Source: an uncultured Ulvibacter sp. (GTDB taxonomy: Bacteria > Bacteroidota > Bacteroidia > Flavobacteriales > Flavobacteriaceae). Taken from it: 44,169 nt of DNA. The DNA lies in assembly GCA_938041335.1 (NCBI GenBank), contig CALIAF010000049.1, positions 1-44,169 of the forward strand. The letters run 5' to 3'. A program made the translations under genes and the position numbers. The notes below the pieces were generated by a model. The model was not told where the DNA came from. It searched no databases and saw only the letters and a list, made by a program, of their open reading frames with translations. Of this stretch, positions 33,898 to 42,581 are shown in pieces. Position 1 is the stretch's first letter. Each line of letters begins with the position of its first letter.

Positions 33898-34167
33898 TGT
33901 AACATGTAGTGTGTTGATACTAACGGTTACAAATGTAAATCATTGCGCTTAGAATCTGAAATAATGTTGATAAAGACAATATTTAGATGCACTTATACTT
34001 TAGGTAAAATTATATAAATAACTAATATTAAGTATTTTATATTTAATAATATTCAAACAAGTTAATTTTTAAAAAATAACACCTCGTTTTGTGACTTGTG
34101 TAAACAGATTGCCTGCTAAATTTTGTTTACACTTGTAAACTTTACATTTTATACATTTGTAACACAA
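33898..34167. promoter_or_regulatory. Divergent intergenic region with repeated TGTAA(A/C) motifs
   Basis: GTTTACACTTGTAAAC (34125-34140) is an inverted repeat with 7-bp arms. Related words lie at 33897-33904 (TTGTAACA), 33924-33939 (GGTTACAAATGTAAAT), 34098-34106 (TGTGTAAAC) and 34156-34167 (TTTGTAACACAA). TACATTTG at 34152-34159 also fits a -7 box for the M14 gene. Together these look like an operator cluster for the XRE protein. Confidence 0.45.
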
Positions 34168-35316
34168 TATAAAACTTCAATTATTTCACGCGCTCCTTTT
34201 AATACAATAGATTCACGAATTTCTGGCAGATATATTACGCTAGATCATATTCTTCCTATTCTAAATTCTTATAAAGAAACGTTCCTTGTTTCTGTAATTG
34301 GCACTTCAGAATTAGGTGTAGAAATTCCGATGGTTACCCTTGGTTCTGGAAAGAAAAAAGTATTGGTCTGGTCGCAAATGCACGGAAATGAAAGTACCAC
34401 TACTAAGGCATTGATAGATTTTCTAATGCTTATTGCTAATAAAAAAGAGAAATCAACACCGATTGACACCTTTTTAAAGCACCATACTCTAAAAATAATA
34501 CCTATTCTTAACCCAGATGGAGCAGCTTCTTATACTAGAGTGAACGCTAATGGAGTAGATCTTAATCGAGATGCTCAATTGTTGAGTCAAGCTGAAAGTA
34601 AAGCGCTACGAGCGGTTTTTGATGCCTTTAAACCAGATCTGTGTTTAAATATGCACGATCAGCGAACCATATACGGTGTCCCTTCTGGTAAGTCTGCCAC
34701 GGTGTCCTTTTTATCACCCGCTGCAGATGATAGCTGTGGTCTTACTAGTGCTAGAAAAATTGCTATGGGTGATATTGCGAGGATGTATGCCTCGCTTTCA
34801 AAAGAGATTCAAGGTCAAATAGGTAGGTATGACGATGCGTTTAATCTCAATTGTGTAGGAGATACCTTTACACAACTAGGCGTCCCAACTATTTTATTTG
34901 AAGCTGGACATTTTTCAGGCGATTATGATCGAGAGATTACGCGAACCCTTATATATAAAGCACTACTTGTAGTTTTTAATATTTCAGAAGTGAAAGATGC
35001 TATTCGTAATACGGGTTATTTTGACATCCCGGAGAATCAAAAGTCATACTGTGATCTTCTTTTAAAAGAAGTGCGTATCGAGGCAAAAGCTGCACCACAA
35101 GATATAGCGATTCAGTATTTAGAATTACTAATAGATGGCGCAATTACGTTTATTCCAACCATACTTGAATTAAACACACGGTTGAATGGACATAGAGAAG
35201 TTGATTTTGGCGGTGATCATATCGTATTTAACAACACAGAAAAGGTGTCGTTAAACGAAAAACTTCATATTGTCTACAATAAATCGAAGGAAATTGCAAT
35301 TTCTTTGAGAATATGA
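34123..35316 (+). CDS. M14 family zinc carboxypeptidase, start codon unclear
   Basis: The protein has the M14 zinc site: H-x-x-E in SQMHGNES (H87, E90 counting from 34123), the third ligand in LNMHDQR (H178), the arginine motif DLNRD, and the catalytic glutamate E260 in LFEAGHFSGD. It trims amino acids from peptide C-termini, and no signal peptide is seen. The coding part clearly includes SGRYITLDHILPIL (from about residue 35). The only standard start upstream in frame is a TTG at 34123, which lies before a good -7 box (34152-34159). There is no ATG in any frame from 34141 to 34300. Either the TTG is used, or a rare codon such as ATT near 34180, or the gene has lost its start. The window-wide end at 35316 is normal. 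Confidence 0.8.
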   Translation: MFTLVNFTFYTFVTQYKTSIISRAPFNTIDSRISGRYITLDHILPILNSYKETFLVSVIGTSELGVEIPMVTLGSGKKKVLVWSQMHGNESTTTKALIDFLMLIANKKEKSTPIDTFLKHHTLKIIPILNPDGAASYTRVNANGVDLNRDAQLLSQAESKALRAVFDAFKPDLCLNMHDQRTIYGVPSGKSATVSFLSPAADDSCGLTSARKIAMGDIARMYASLSKEIQGQIGRYDDAFNLNCVGDTFTQLGVPTILFEAGHFSGDYDREITRTLIYKALLVVFNISEVKDAIRNTGYFDIPENQKSYCDLLLKEVRIEAKAAPQDIAIQYLELLIDGAITFIPTILELNTRLNGHREVDFGGDHIVFNNTEKVSLNEKLHIVYNKSKEIAISLRI

Positions 35317-35361
35317 CAAGATATATTGCTATTTTCACGTTTTCAAATTAAAATCCCTAAA

Positions 35362-35847
35362 ATGGCAAAATATAAATTAGACGAAACAGATCATAGCATA
35401 TTAGATATGCTAATTGATAATACGAGAACCCCTTTTACAGATATTGCAAAAAAGCTGAAAATTTCTGCAGGTACAGTACATGTAAGAGTGAAGAAAATGG
35501 AAGAGGCGGGCATTATTACGGGCAGTTCTTTGCGTCTTGATTATATAAAATTGGGCTATTCTTTTATTGCATATGTTGGTATTTTCTTAAACAAAACCTC
35601 ACAAACTCAGTTTGTATTGGAGCGTATTAATGATATTCCTTATGTGACGGTAGCACACGTAACTACAGGGAAGTTTAATATATTTTGTAAGATACGAGCA
35701 CAAGATACGGGGCACGCAAAAGATATTATCTATCAAATAGATGATATAGAAGGTGTAACTAGAACAGAGACCATGATTTCATTAGAAGAAAGTATCAACG
35801 ATAAAAAACGACTAATGCACTCTATTTTTAACTCACTAGACAAATAA
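35362..35847 (+). CDS. Lrp/AsnC family transcriptional regulator
   Basis: The protein is 161 residues starting at the ATG 35362 (MAKYKLDETDHSILDMLIDN); an upstream start would add 12 unlikely residues. It has an N-terminal winged HTH (~5-55, FTDIAKKLKISAGTVHVRVKKMEEAGIITG) and a RAM ligand domain (~70-150). Length and sequence differ from the regulator at 1960-2370, so they are not recent duplicates. Its stop overlaps the next ATG (TAATG), coupling it to a DinB-like protein. It starts 45 bp behind the M14 peptidase, so it may regulate amino-acid or peptide use. Confidence 0.92.
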   Translation: MAKYKLDETDHSILDMLIDNTRTPFTDIAKKLKISAGTVHVRVKKMEEAGIITGSSLRLDYIKLGYSFIAYVGIFLNKTSQTQFVLERINDIPYVTVAHVTTGKFNIFCKIRAQDTGHAKDIIYQIDDIEGVTRTETMISLEESINDKKRLMHSIFNSLDK

Positions 35848-36350
35848 TGATTTTAGATACTGAATACGGCAGTTACTATGCGCAATATATAGCTCAAGTA
35901 GGCTCGGCAGAAATTTCGACCGAATTAACAGACGGTTTGAGTGAGATTACAACTTTTTTTAAAAGTATTCCTTCTACAAAGCAAGCATATAGCTATGCGG
36001 AAGGAAAATGGACTCCAAAAGAAATATTATTGCACCTAATTGACTGCGAACGTGTATTTATGTATCGCGCCATGCAAATAGCTAGATCAAAGGATGTAGA
36101 TTTAGCGGGGTTTGATCAAGATGAGTTTGTGGCTAATAGTGATGCAAATGCAAGAGAAATGGACAGTCTTATTAACGAGTTTAGCGCGGTAAGAAAAGCC
36201 TCTATCCAATTTATTGAAAGTTGTGATAAGAACACCTTGTTAAAAATGGGAAGGGCAAGTAATAGTCCTTTATCGGTAAGAGCTGCGGCTTATATTACAA
36301 GAGGACACGAGATGCACCACGTAAAGGTGCTAAAGGAGCGTTATTTATAA
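35847..36350 (+). CDS. DinB superfamily protein
   Basis: This 167-residue four-helix-bundle protein of the DinB/YfiT type carries a metal site made of histidines: H63 (EILLHLIDCERVF), and H154 with H157/H158 (RGHEMHHVKVLKERY). Helix starts such as GKWTPKEILLHLID are typical. Some members are thiol-dependent transferases (bacillithiol or mycothiol S-transferases), others are of unknown role. It is coupled to the upstream Lrp/AsnC gene by TAATG, so it may be its main target. The family call is firm. Confidence 0.9.
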   Translation: MILDTEYGSYYAQYIAQVGSAEISTELTDGLSEITTFFKSIPSTKQAYSYAEGKWTPKEILLHLIDCERVFMYRAMQIARSKDVDLAGFDQDEFVANSDANAREMDSLINEFSAVRKASIQFIESCDKNTLLKMGRASNSPLSVRAAAYITRGHEMHHVKVLKERYL

Positions 36351-36369
36351 GATAATGAGTCATTAAAAA

Positions 36370-36393
36370 AGAGAAGCCATTGCTTCTCTTTTT
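36370..36393. terminator. Bidirectional terminator between DinB-like gene and acidic small protein gene
   Basis: AGAGAAGC / GCTTCTCT with CATT loop, T-run to the right and A-run to the left. It serves both convergent genes. Confidence 0.88.
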
Positions 36394-36405
36394 GGTTTTA
36401 ATACA

Positions 36406-36681
36406 TCAATCCTTTTGTGGCAACTCGCTAATGGGTTGGTCATAACTATCATCATCATAGTCGTCTTCGTCAAAATTGGCCATAGAGTTTTCTAAACGGA
36501 TACTTACTTTAACCAAGTATATGGTGTCTTCGGTACGTAACTCAACTGCCTCAATGGTTTCATTACTGGCATTTTTAAATTTAATAATATGATCATCATC
36601 ATATCCATAAGGATATTTTTCGACCAGCATCGATAAAATTTCTGGAGTTAACTTCTTATAATCTACAATTACGCGTTTCAT
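36406..36681 (-). CDS. Small conserved acidic flavobacterial protein
   Basis: The 91-residue protein from the ATG at 36681 (MKRVIVDYKKLTPEILSMLV) is a type I recognise as conserved in flavobacteria but without a function. A four-residue longer start is less likely. KYPYGYDDDHIIKFKNASNETIEAVELRTEDTIYLVKVS forms the conserved centre. The tail is highly acidic (NFDEDDYDDDSYD). It has no export signal. It lies behind the aroB terminator, so it has its own promoter. Confidence 0.85.
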   Translation of the reverse strand: MKRVIVDYKKLTPEILSMLVEKYPYGYDDDHIIKFKNASNETIEAVELRTEDTIYLVKVSIRLENSMANFDEDDYDDDSYDQPISELPQKD

Positions 36682-36723
36682 AATAATAAACATAGTTGAT
36701 CGTACGAATCTATAAAAAAAATG

Positions 36724-36749
36724 AATTAGTTGAACATTTTCAATTAATT
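36724..36749 (-). terminator. Terminator of aroB
   Basis: AATTAGTTGAA pairs with TTCAATTAATT (one G-U pair) around a CATT loop, immediately past the aroB stop. Minus-strand RNA continues into a T-run (A-run at 36714-36721). Confidence 0.7.
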
Positions 36750-36750
36750 T

Positions 36751-37821
36751 TTACAACTTTTTATATGAATCGAAGGCTTCTAAGATGAGTCCTTCTTCTA
36801 CTTTTCGATTTATCACCGGTTTTCCTATATCTTCCAGAAGTACGAATAACACTTGGCCAGCAAGGTTTTTCTTATCGTGCTTAAGAAGGTTTATTATTTC
36901 TGAAATAGCATCGCTTGTAAAATCTACTTTGCCACAAACTTTAAGAAGTATTTTTGAAGCCGTATTATAGGTTTTTTCTGGAAAACCCTCTTGTACCATG
37001 GATATATACAAAGCCAGAATCATCCCAATAGCGATCGCCTCGCCGTGAAGTAGTGCCTGTAAATGGGCGTTTTCTAAACAATATGATTCGATCGCGTGCC
37101 CGAGGGTATGTCCAAAGTTGAGTGTTTTCCGTCTTCCTTGTTCCTTTTTATCTTCAGTAACGATTTCGTTCTTAATTACAATAGACTCCCAGACCAGTGT
37201 TTCTGTTTCTGAAATATGATGTACATCAAAGTTGCGAAGACGTTCCCAATACGCATTAGAATAAATTAATCCATGTTTGAGCATTTCGGCAAAACCAGAA
37301 GTAATTTGCTTTTCTGGCATTGTGCGCAAAAAGGTAGTATCTACAATAACGGCAAGTGGATCTTTAATGACGCCAATTTGATTTTTAAGCACACCTAAAT
37401 CAATTCCGTTTTTACCCCCTACTGCCGCGTCTACCATAGCTAGGAGGGATGTTGGGATGTTGATGCATTTTATACCGCGCATATAAGTGCTTGCAATAAA
37501 GCCGCCTAAATCTGTTACAACACCGCCACCTAAGTTAAGTAGCAAGGAGCTTCTGTCAAATCCTAATTGGGATAATTCTTCCCAGATTTTTATACATGAA
37601 TGAATGTTTTTATGCGCTTCTCCAGCAGCCATCTCAATAATATAAGGTGTTTTGTTTAAAGTTATATTAGCATGAAACAGGGGTAGGCAGTCGGTTTTGG
37701 TGTGGTTGTCAACAAGAATTGCAATGGAGCTAGCACCTTGTTTATCAATAGTTTCCTGAAGTTTTGACCAACTATCATTTCCGAAGTAAACGGCACCTGG
37801 ATGTTTATTTATTTCTCTCAT
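36751..37821 (-). CDS. aroB: 3-dehydroquinate synthase
   Basis: The 356-residue enzyme makes 3-dehydroquinate from DAHP, the second step of the shikimate pathway, using NAD and a divalent metal. LNLGGGVVTDLGGFIASTYMRGI (96-118) is the NAD-binding loop, and PTSLLAMVDAAVGGKNGIDL follows. Later come the metal-binding SGFAEMLKHGLI and NFGHTLGHAIE stretches. I chose the ATG at 37821 (MREINKHPGAVYFG); one 18 bases upstream would also be read. It is divergent from the proline dehydrogenase gene across 67 bp. Identification is certain. Confidence 0.97.
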   Translation of the reverse strand: MREINKHPGAVYFGNDSWSKLQETIDKQGASSIAILVDNHTKTDCLPLFHANITLNKTPYIIEMAAGEAHKNIHSCIKIWEELSQLGFDRSSLLLNLGGGVVTDLGGFIASTYMRGIKCINIPTSLLAMVDAAVGGKNGIDLGVLKNQIGVIKDPLAVIVDTTFLRTMPEKQITSGFAEMLKHGLIYSNAYWERLRNFDVHHISETETLVWESIVIKNEIVTEDKKEQGRRKTLNFGHTLGHAIESYCLENAHLQALLHGEAIAIGMILALYISMVQEGFPEKTYNTASKILLKVCGKVDFTSDAISEIINLLKHDKKNLAGQVLFVLLEDIGKPVINRKVEEGLILEAFDSYKKL

Positions 37822-37863
37822 ATAAAAGCTAAAACGCAATGGGTTTTACTTTTCAAATCTAAC

Positions 37864-37871
37864 TATATTTG
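37864..37871 (+). promoter_or_regulatory. -7 promoter box of the proline dehydrogenase gene
   Basis: TATATTTG fits TAnnTTTG and lies 17 bp before the ATG at 37889. Confidence 0.55.
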
Positions 37872-37888
37872 TATTTATAAACCGCAAC

Positions 37889-39061
37889 ATGATTGTAAAT
37901 TCTATTTTTGATAATACCGAGACTGCCTTTGCTTTAAAAAGCGACAGTGAGTTAGAACGCGCTTATTTTTTATTTAAAATGATAAGCAAAGAACCTTTAG
38001 TTAAGATAGGGACAGTAGCTACAAAGTTTGCCCTTAATCTAAATTTACCGGTAGAGGGTTTAATACGATCAACAGTTTTTGACCATTTTTGTGGTGGCGT
38101 ATCTGAGAAGGATTGTATTACTACTGTTGAGAATTTAATGGCAACTGGCGTATATTCTATTTTAGATTATTCTGTAGAAGGAAAGTCTGAAGGGACGCAG
38201 TTTGATGCCACATTAGCAAAGGTAATTGAGCTTACTCATTTTGCTAAAAATAAAGACGCGATGCCTTTCTCTGTTTTTAAGCCCACAGGTTTTGGGAGGT
38301 TTAAAGTATGGCAGAAAATAACTGAAAATGAGGCCTTAACAGAAGATGAAAAAGGACAATGGGAGCGTATAAAAGAACGATATGAGGCTGTTTGTACTGT
38401 GGCGCACGAGTGTGACATTGCCTTATTAATTGATGGAGAAGAGAGCTGGATGCAAGATGCGGCAGATGATCTCTGTGAGGCAATGATGGTTAAATATAAT
38501 AAAGAGCGACCAATTGTTTACAATACCCTACAATGTTACAGATGGGATAGATTAGATTATTTAAAAGAACAGCACGCTAAGGCCAAGGCTGGTGGTTATA
38601 AGTTAGGTTTTAAAGTAGTTCGTGGTGCCTACATGGAGAAAGAGAATGATAGAGCAGAAGAGAAGGGGTATCCAACCCCAATCTGTGAGAGTAAGTCTGC
38701 TACAGACGATAATTTTAATGCTGTGATGAAATACATCCTTGACAATCTAGACGATATTAGCTTGTTTTTAGGAACACATAACGAGCATAGTAGTTATCTG
38801 GCTATGGAGATTATGAAAGCGAAGTCCATACTAAAAACGGACACTCGTATATGGTTTGGACAACTCTATGGGATGAGCGATCACATTAGCTTTAATCTAG
38901 CTGATGAAGGTTATAATGTAGCTAAGTATATACCATTTGGCCCGGTGAAAGATGTGATGCCCTATTTGATACGAAGAGCAGAAGAAAACACCTCTGTAGC
39001 GGGACAGACCAGTAGAGAGTTGACTTTGTTGAAACGGGAGAAAGAACGTAGGAAGCTTTAA
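37889..39061 (+). CDS. Proline dehydrogenase
   Basis: The 390-residue flavin enzyme oxidises proline to pyrroline-5-carboxylate, the first step of proline breakdown. Landmarks are FKPTGFGRF, ALLIDGEESWMQ, GFKVVRGAYMEKENDRAEEKGYPTPI with its catalytic lysine/arginine region, FLGTHNEHS, FGQLYGMSDHISF and PYLIRRAEENTSVAGQTSRE at the substrate site. It is the single-domain form rather than a fused PutA. The neighbours (aroB, alanine dehydrogenase) are not its usual partner, the P5C dehydrogenase, which is not in this window. Identification is firm. Confidence 0.95.
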   Translation: MIVNSIFDNTETAFALKSDSELERAYFLFKMISKEPLVKIGTVATKFALNLNLPVEGLIRSTVFDHFCGGVSEKDCITTVENLMATGVYSILDYSVEGKSEGTQFDATLAKVIELTHFAKNKDAMPFSVFKPTGFGRFKVWQKITENEALTEDEKGQWERIKERYEAVCTVAHECDIALLIDGEESWMQDAADDLCEAMMVKYNKERPIVYNTLQCYRWDRLDYLKEQHAKAKAGGYKLGFKVVRGAYMEKENDRAEEKGYPTPICESKSATDDNFNAVMKYILDNLDDISLFLGTHNEHSSYLAMEIMKAKSILKTDTRIWFGQLYGMSDHISFNLADEGYNVAKYIPFGPVKDVMPYLIRRAEENTSVAGQTSRELTLLKREKERRKL

Positions 39062-39076
39062 ATTGTAATTACTACT

Positions 39077-39451
39077 TTATTTTAAGAATTCTAATTTTTG
39101 CACTGTTGCGATAGAATCGCAATTTTGCACCGTCATTTTCAATTCCTTTTTCTTTGAGGTGCCTTCAATGACATATATTTTACACGAATCTAAATTTGTG
39201 TTGCTTGCGCTAAAAAGTACATTTCCATTGCGCAATAAAGTGCTAATAGACCCTGTGTCTAATTGATGATCCGTTAATCGTTGTATGATAGTTTCAGAAA
39301 AAACACGTTCTTTAATACGTATGTTTTTTAGTACTCTAGAATTAGGGCCATAATCGCAAGATGTTTTTTTGCCTCCTAGAAAGAAAAATAGAATGACAAG
39401 TCCAATAATAAAGCCTATTCCGTAAAATACAAATCGTTGTCTAATGCGCAT
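39077..39451 (-). CDS. Unknown single-helix membrane-anchored protein
   Basis: The 124-residue protein has one N-terminal helix (residues ~8-26: FYGIGFIIGLVILFFFLG) after a short basic start, then CDYGPNSRVLKNIRIKERVFSE. It resembles the flavobacterial DUF4258-type proteins in its helix-CxYxPNxRVL arrangement, but I would not insist. The rest is likely periplasmic or cytoplasmic beta-rich sequence with two more cysteines (DSCKIYV and QNCDS). It is convergent with the proline dehydrogenase gene at 15 bp and downstream of the alanine dehydrogenase gene in the same direction. Role unknown. Confidence 0.7.
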   Translation of the reverse strand: MRIRQRFVFYGIGFIIGLVILFFFLGGKKTSCDYGPNSRVLKNIRIKERVFSETIIQRLTDHQLDTGSISTLLRNGNVLFSASNTNLDSCKIYVIEGTSKKKELKMTVQNCDSIATVQKLEFLK

Positions 39452-39499
39452 ACTATAATTTTAAGATGCAAAGATAAAATAGGAGGGGAGTATAACCTA

Positions 39500-40699
39500 T
39501 TAAAACATAAGAAGATTGAGGTCACTATATGGGAGGTCAAACCAAGTTGCTACCGCCTTGTTGGTTAGAATACCACGGTAATAATATAATCCGTTTTTAA
39601 GGCCTGGATCAAAACGTATGGCTTGTTCGAGACCACCAGCTTCTGCCATTTCCAGGAGATAAGGTGTAAATATGTTACTGATAGAAATAGAAGCTGTCTT
39701 AGGATATCTGGCAGGAATGTTTGGCACGCCATAATGGATCACTCCATTTTTAATTTGTGTTGGATTGTCGTGTGTTGTCATTTCTGTCGTTTCAAAGCAT
39801 CCCCCCATATCTACACTCACATCAATTACCACTGCACCTGTTTTCATATGTTCTACCATTGCTTTTGTCACAATAATAGGGGAGCGATTATTACCGCGCA
39901 CTGCGCCAATGGCCACATCACAGCGGCGTAAGGCTTTCATGAGGTTTTTAGGCTGTATGGTAGAGGTGTACAATGTACGACCCACATTGGTTTGAAGCTT
40001 TCTGAGCTTTGTAATTGAGCTGTCAAATACTTTTACATTAGCGCCTAGGCCCAATGCCGAGCGTACCGCAAATTGCCCTACGGTTCCAGCACCAATGACC
40101 ACCACCTCTACGGGTGGCACTCCAGAGATATTACCAAAAAGCAAACCATTGCCTTTTTTTGCATTGACCATTAGCTCTGATGCGATAAGAACAGAAGCCG
40201 TTCCTGCAATTTCGCTTAATGCCTTTACTGCCGGATAACTTCCATCTTCATCTTTTATAAACTCAAAGGCTAAGGCTGTAATTTTCTTTTTGGCAAGTAC
40301 TTCAAAATATTTTGATTGTCTTGTTTTAAGTTGAAGGGCAGAAATGAGCACCGTTTTTGGGTTGATCATTTCGAGTTCTTCTACCGTAGGTGGTTCCACC
40401 TTTAATAGCATAGGGCAACCAAAGACTTTCTTAGTATCATTGGTCATCATGGCACCCGCCTCGCTATAGTTTTTGTCACTAAACCCAGCTTCTAAACCTG
40501 CTCCTTTTTCTATCAGTACTTTATGACCATTTGCTACTATGGCACCAACAGCATCGGGAGTTAAGCAAATACGTTTTTCTTGAAAATAGGTTTCTTTTGG
40601 GATGCCAATATACAGTGCACCTTTCTGTCTAGCGACTTCTAGCTTCTCTGCTTGAGGGATTAATTGTTCCTTTGTAAATGGCGAATTACTACTTGACAT
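39500..40699 (-). CDS. ald: Alanine dehydrogenase
   Basis: The 399-residue enzyme interconverts alanine and pyruvate plus ammonia using NAD. IGIPKETYFQEKRICLTPDAV (31-51), LLKVEPPT (98-105, K100 likely at the substrate site), and the Rossmann loop GAGTVGQFA (203-211) lie in the expected order. IDVSVDMGGCFETTEMTTHD and YGVPNIPARYPKTASISISN are the family's other landmarks. It is about 30 residues longer than typical at the N-terminus (SSSNSPFTKEQLIPQAEKLEV), as seen in Bacteroidota. Closely related transhydrogenase alpha subunits lack this layout. The 48-bp gap behind it leads to the small membrane protein. Confidence 0.93.
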   Translation of the reverse strand: MSSSNSPFTKEQLIPQAEKLEVARQKGALYIGIPKETYFQEKRICLTPDAVGAIVANGHKVLIEKGAGLEAGFSDKNYSEAGAMMTNDTKKVFGCPMLLKVEPPTVEELEMINPKTVLISALQLKTRQSKYFEVLAKKKITALAFEFIKDEDGSYPAVKALSEIAGTASVLIASELMVNAKKGNGLLFGNISGVPPVEVVVIGAGTVGQFAVRSALGLGANVKVFDSSITKLRKLQTNVGRTLYTSTIQPKNLMKALRRCDVAIGAVRGNNRSPIIVTKAMVEHMKTGAVVIDVSVDMGGCFETTEMTTHDNPTQIKNGVIHYGVPNIPARYPKTASISISNIFTPYLLEMAEAGGLEQAIRFDPGLKNGLYYYRGILTNKAVATWFDLPYSDLNLLMF

Positions 40700-40756
40700 G
40701 GATGTTTAGGTTGGTCGCACTAAGTTACTATAATAATTAAGAATTAAAAGCCTTTT

Positions 40757-41923
40757 TTAATCATATTCATTAATTCCATAAAGCACTTCTTTCATCTTGC
40801 TGCCATTTATTTCTACAGGCTTATAGGCTGTTTTAAACTTTTCTACCGCGATGGTAACACCAGCTTTTAAGTTTTTATATTCAACCGGAATTTTACTCTC
40901 ACATTGAGATTCGTTTTCATAACTATCTAGCATAATTTCAAATTTTTCATAAAACTTACCACCTTGATCAATAAAAGCATTGTATTGAGTAATAAATTGT
41001 AAAAGGCGATCTATAGAAAACTCTAAATTAATAAGCATTTTTTGTGTGCGATGTTTTTCACTTTCTGAAATGCCAGATTCTTCCATTTTTGTCAGGTAAT
41101 CGCTTAGGTGTTCTCGCACTAGATCCCAATCATCATTTTGTCTGCACTCCTTTAACGGTGTGCGGTACTTAATAGGTTTTGTGTAATCTACAAACAATTG
41201 TTGTAGCTCATTCATTATGTTATCGTTACTTTTTTGAAGGAAAACTGTTTCAAAATAAATGGTATTTAAATCATTGTGCATACGCAGTGTAAAATCAAGA
41301 ATGCATTCTACGTCTTTTAAGCTGGACTCTTTTTCTTGCTTGCTACTTTCGGTATTATTAAACAACGATACAAAAGAATGGATGACTGAAGTATAAATGT
41401 TATTTCCTAAAATATTAGAAAGATCAAAACCTCCTTTTTTTTCTTTTTTTTGATTAATGTGATCTTTTACACTTGCAAACTCTGGGTAGTAGTTGGGGTT
41501 AGAGATTTTATTAATTTCGCTTAGCGTGGTTACAGAAGAAAAATGATGATCTAATGAAAGTGTCTTTTCATAAAGGATTTTGATAATCTGCAATCCTTTT
41601 ATATACCGTATTTTACTAATGTCTTTTTCTTCATTGAGTGCCAGAAGTTCCCACTGTTCTTTCAGTGCATCTTTTTTTAATAATAACGCTACCTGTAATT
41701 CTATTGATGTTTCGGTTTTAAGCCTTTGAGACACCTGTGTTAATTGTTCCTGTAAGGCACTGTAATGAGGTCTATAGGAATCATTAATGCTTTTAATCTT
41801 TATGATGAGTTCTTCAAAATGTTGCTCAATGGTTGGCTTTTTTTCAAGAATTGGGTTTGCAAGTATGGTGTTGCATAGCGCAAGGCTTATGGTAAAAGCG
41901 AGGTGTAAAATGAGTCGTTTCAT
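40757..41923 (-). CDS. Unknown exported, largely helical protein
   Basis: I do not recognise this 388-residue protein. It has a signal peptide (RLILHLAFTISLALCNTILA, cut near ANP). The mature part is mostly long charged helices (EQHFEELIIKIKSINDSYRP, then LQEQLTQVSQRLKTETSIEL), suggestive of coiled coils. A short glycine-rich segment (KKGGFDLSNILGNNIYTS) lies near the middle and two cysteines near the end. It follows the 151-residue exported gene at 19 bp on the same strand, so they are probably co-transcribed and may act together in the periplasm. Compare the export-only call with the absence of any known domain. Confidence 0.75.
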   Translation of the reverse strand: MKRLILHLAFTISLALCNTILANPILEKKPTIEQHFEELIIKIKSINDSYRPHYSALQEQLTQVSQRLKTETSIELQVALLLKKDALKEQWELLALNEEKDISKIRYIKGLQIIKILYEKTLSLDHHFSSVTTLSEINKISNPNYYPEFASVKDHINQKKEKKGGFDLSNILGNNIYTSVIHSFVSLFNNTESSKQEKESSLKDVECILDFTLRMHNDLNTIYFETVFLQKSNDNIMNELQQLFVDYTKPIKYRTPLKECRQNDDWDLVREHLSDYLTKMEESGISESEKHRTQKMLINLEFSIDRLLQFITQYNAFIDQGGKFYEKFEIMLDSYENESQCESKIPVEYKNLKAGVTIAVEKFKTAYKPVEINGSKMKEVLYGINEYD

Positions 41924-41942
41924 AAGTCCGTGTTTAAAAAAG

Positions 41943-42398
41943 TTAATTAACTAAGATGATATTTATGTATTTTTCTGTGATAATTGTTTCGTAGTTTCCT
42001 ACTGGCAAAACCTGTATTTGCCTGCTACTTAAGTTAGACGTCATATTTTTTATTTCTGAAGAAAGAGGTAATGCTTCTTCCATTACGAATACGAGGCTGT
42101 TTTTATTATGAGCAGTTATTGTTGTCCCTAAAAGATTTGTTTCTTGGCGTTTAGAGATTCGATCACGATACACACGCAATAAGGAACTACCATCTTTTTT
42201 GGTAATTAAGATTGCATTTGCTTGCCCTTGACGATTGTTTTCATCTATTTTGGTTATTGTGCACATACCACTACCAAAGCAGCCAGTGCGTCTTCCTGTT
42301 GTTATTCGTATTTCGTTTTCTTGATCGTTATTTATGGTCTGCGCTGGGCAAAGCTGCGCCAGGCATCCTATAAATAGGATGGTGAGTATTGTTTTCAT
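41943..42398 (-). CDS. Unknown small exported protein
   Basis: The 151-residue protein has a signal peptide (MKTILTILFIGCLAQLCPAQ, cut after PAQ). The mature protein has no recognised domain. It carries a Cys-x6-Cys in TTGRRTGCFGSGMCTITK, which could be a disulfide, and several beta-like stretches (SSLLRVYRDRISK; ENEIRITTGRR). It is first in a two-gene unit with the helical exported protein behind it. A weak AT-rich hairpin at 42459-42491 (TTTTTTAG/CTAAAAAA) lies upstream, between it and the TraB-like gene. Function unknown. Confidence 0.75.
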   Translation of the reverse strand: MKTILTILFIGCLAQLCPAQTINNDQENEIRITTGRRTGCFGSGMCTITKIDENNRQGQANAILITKKDGSSLLRVYRDRISKRQETNLLGTTITAHNKNSLVFVMEEALPLSSEIKNMTSNLSSRQIQVLPVGNYETIITEKYINIILVN

Positions 42399-42581
42399 GA
42401 AAGAAATGGTTTTTAAATAATGCGTGAATAGCTATGCGAGAATATGAACAGGATTAAAACTTTTTTAGTCTTTTTTGGCTAAAAAAAAATCTATTAAACT
42501 GCTATCTTGATTCAGGTATCATTTTTTTTTCATTTGATTATATTTGGCGTATATTCTGCTAATGGATTGAATTATGATAAA

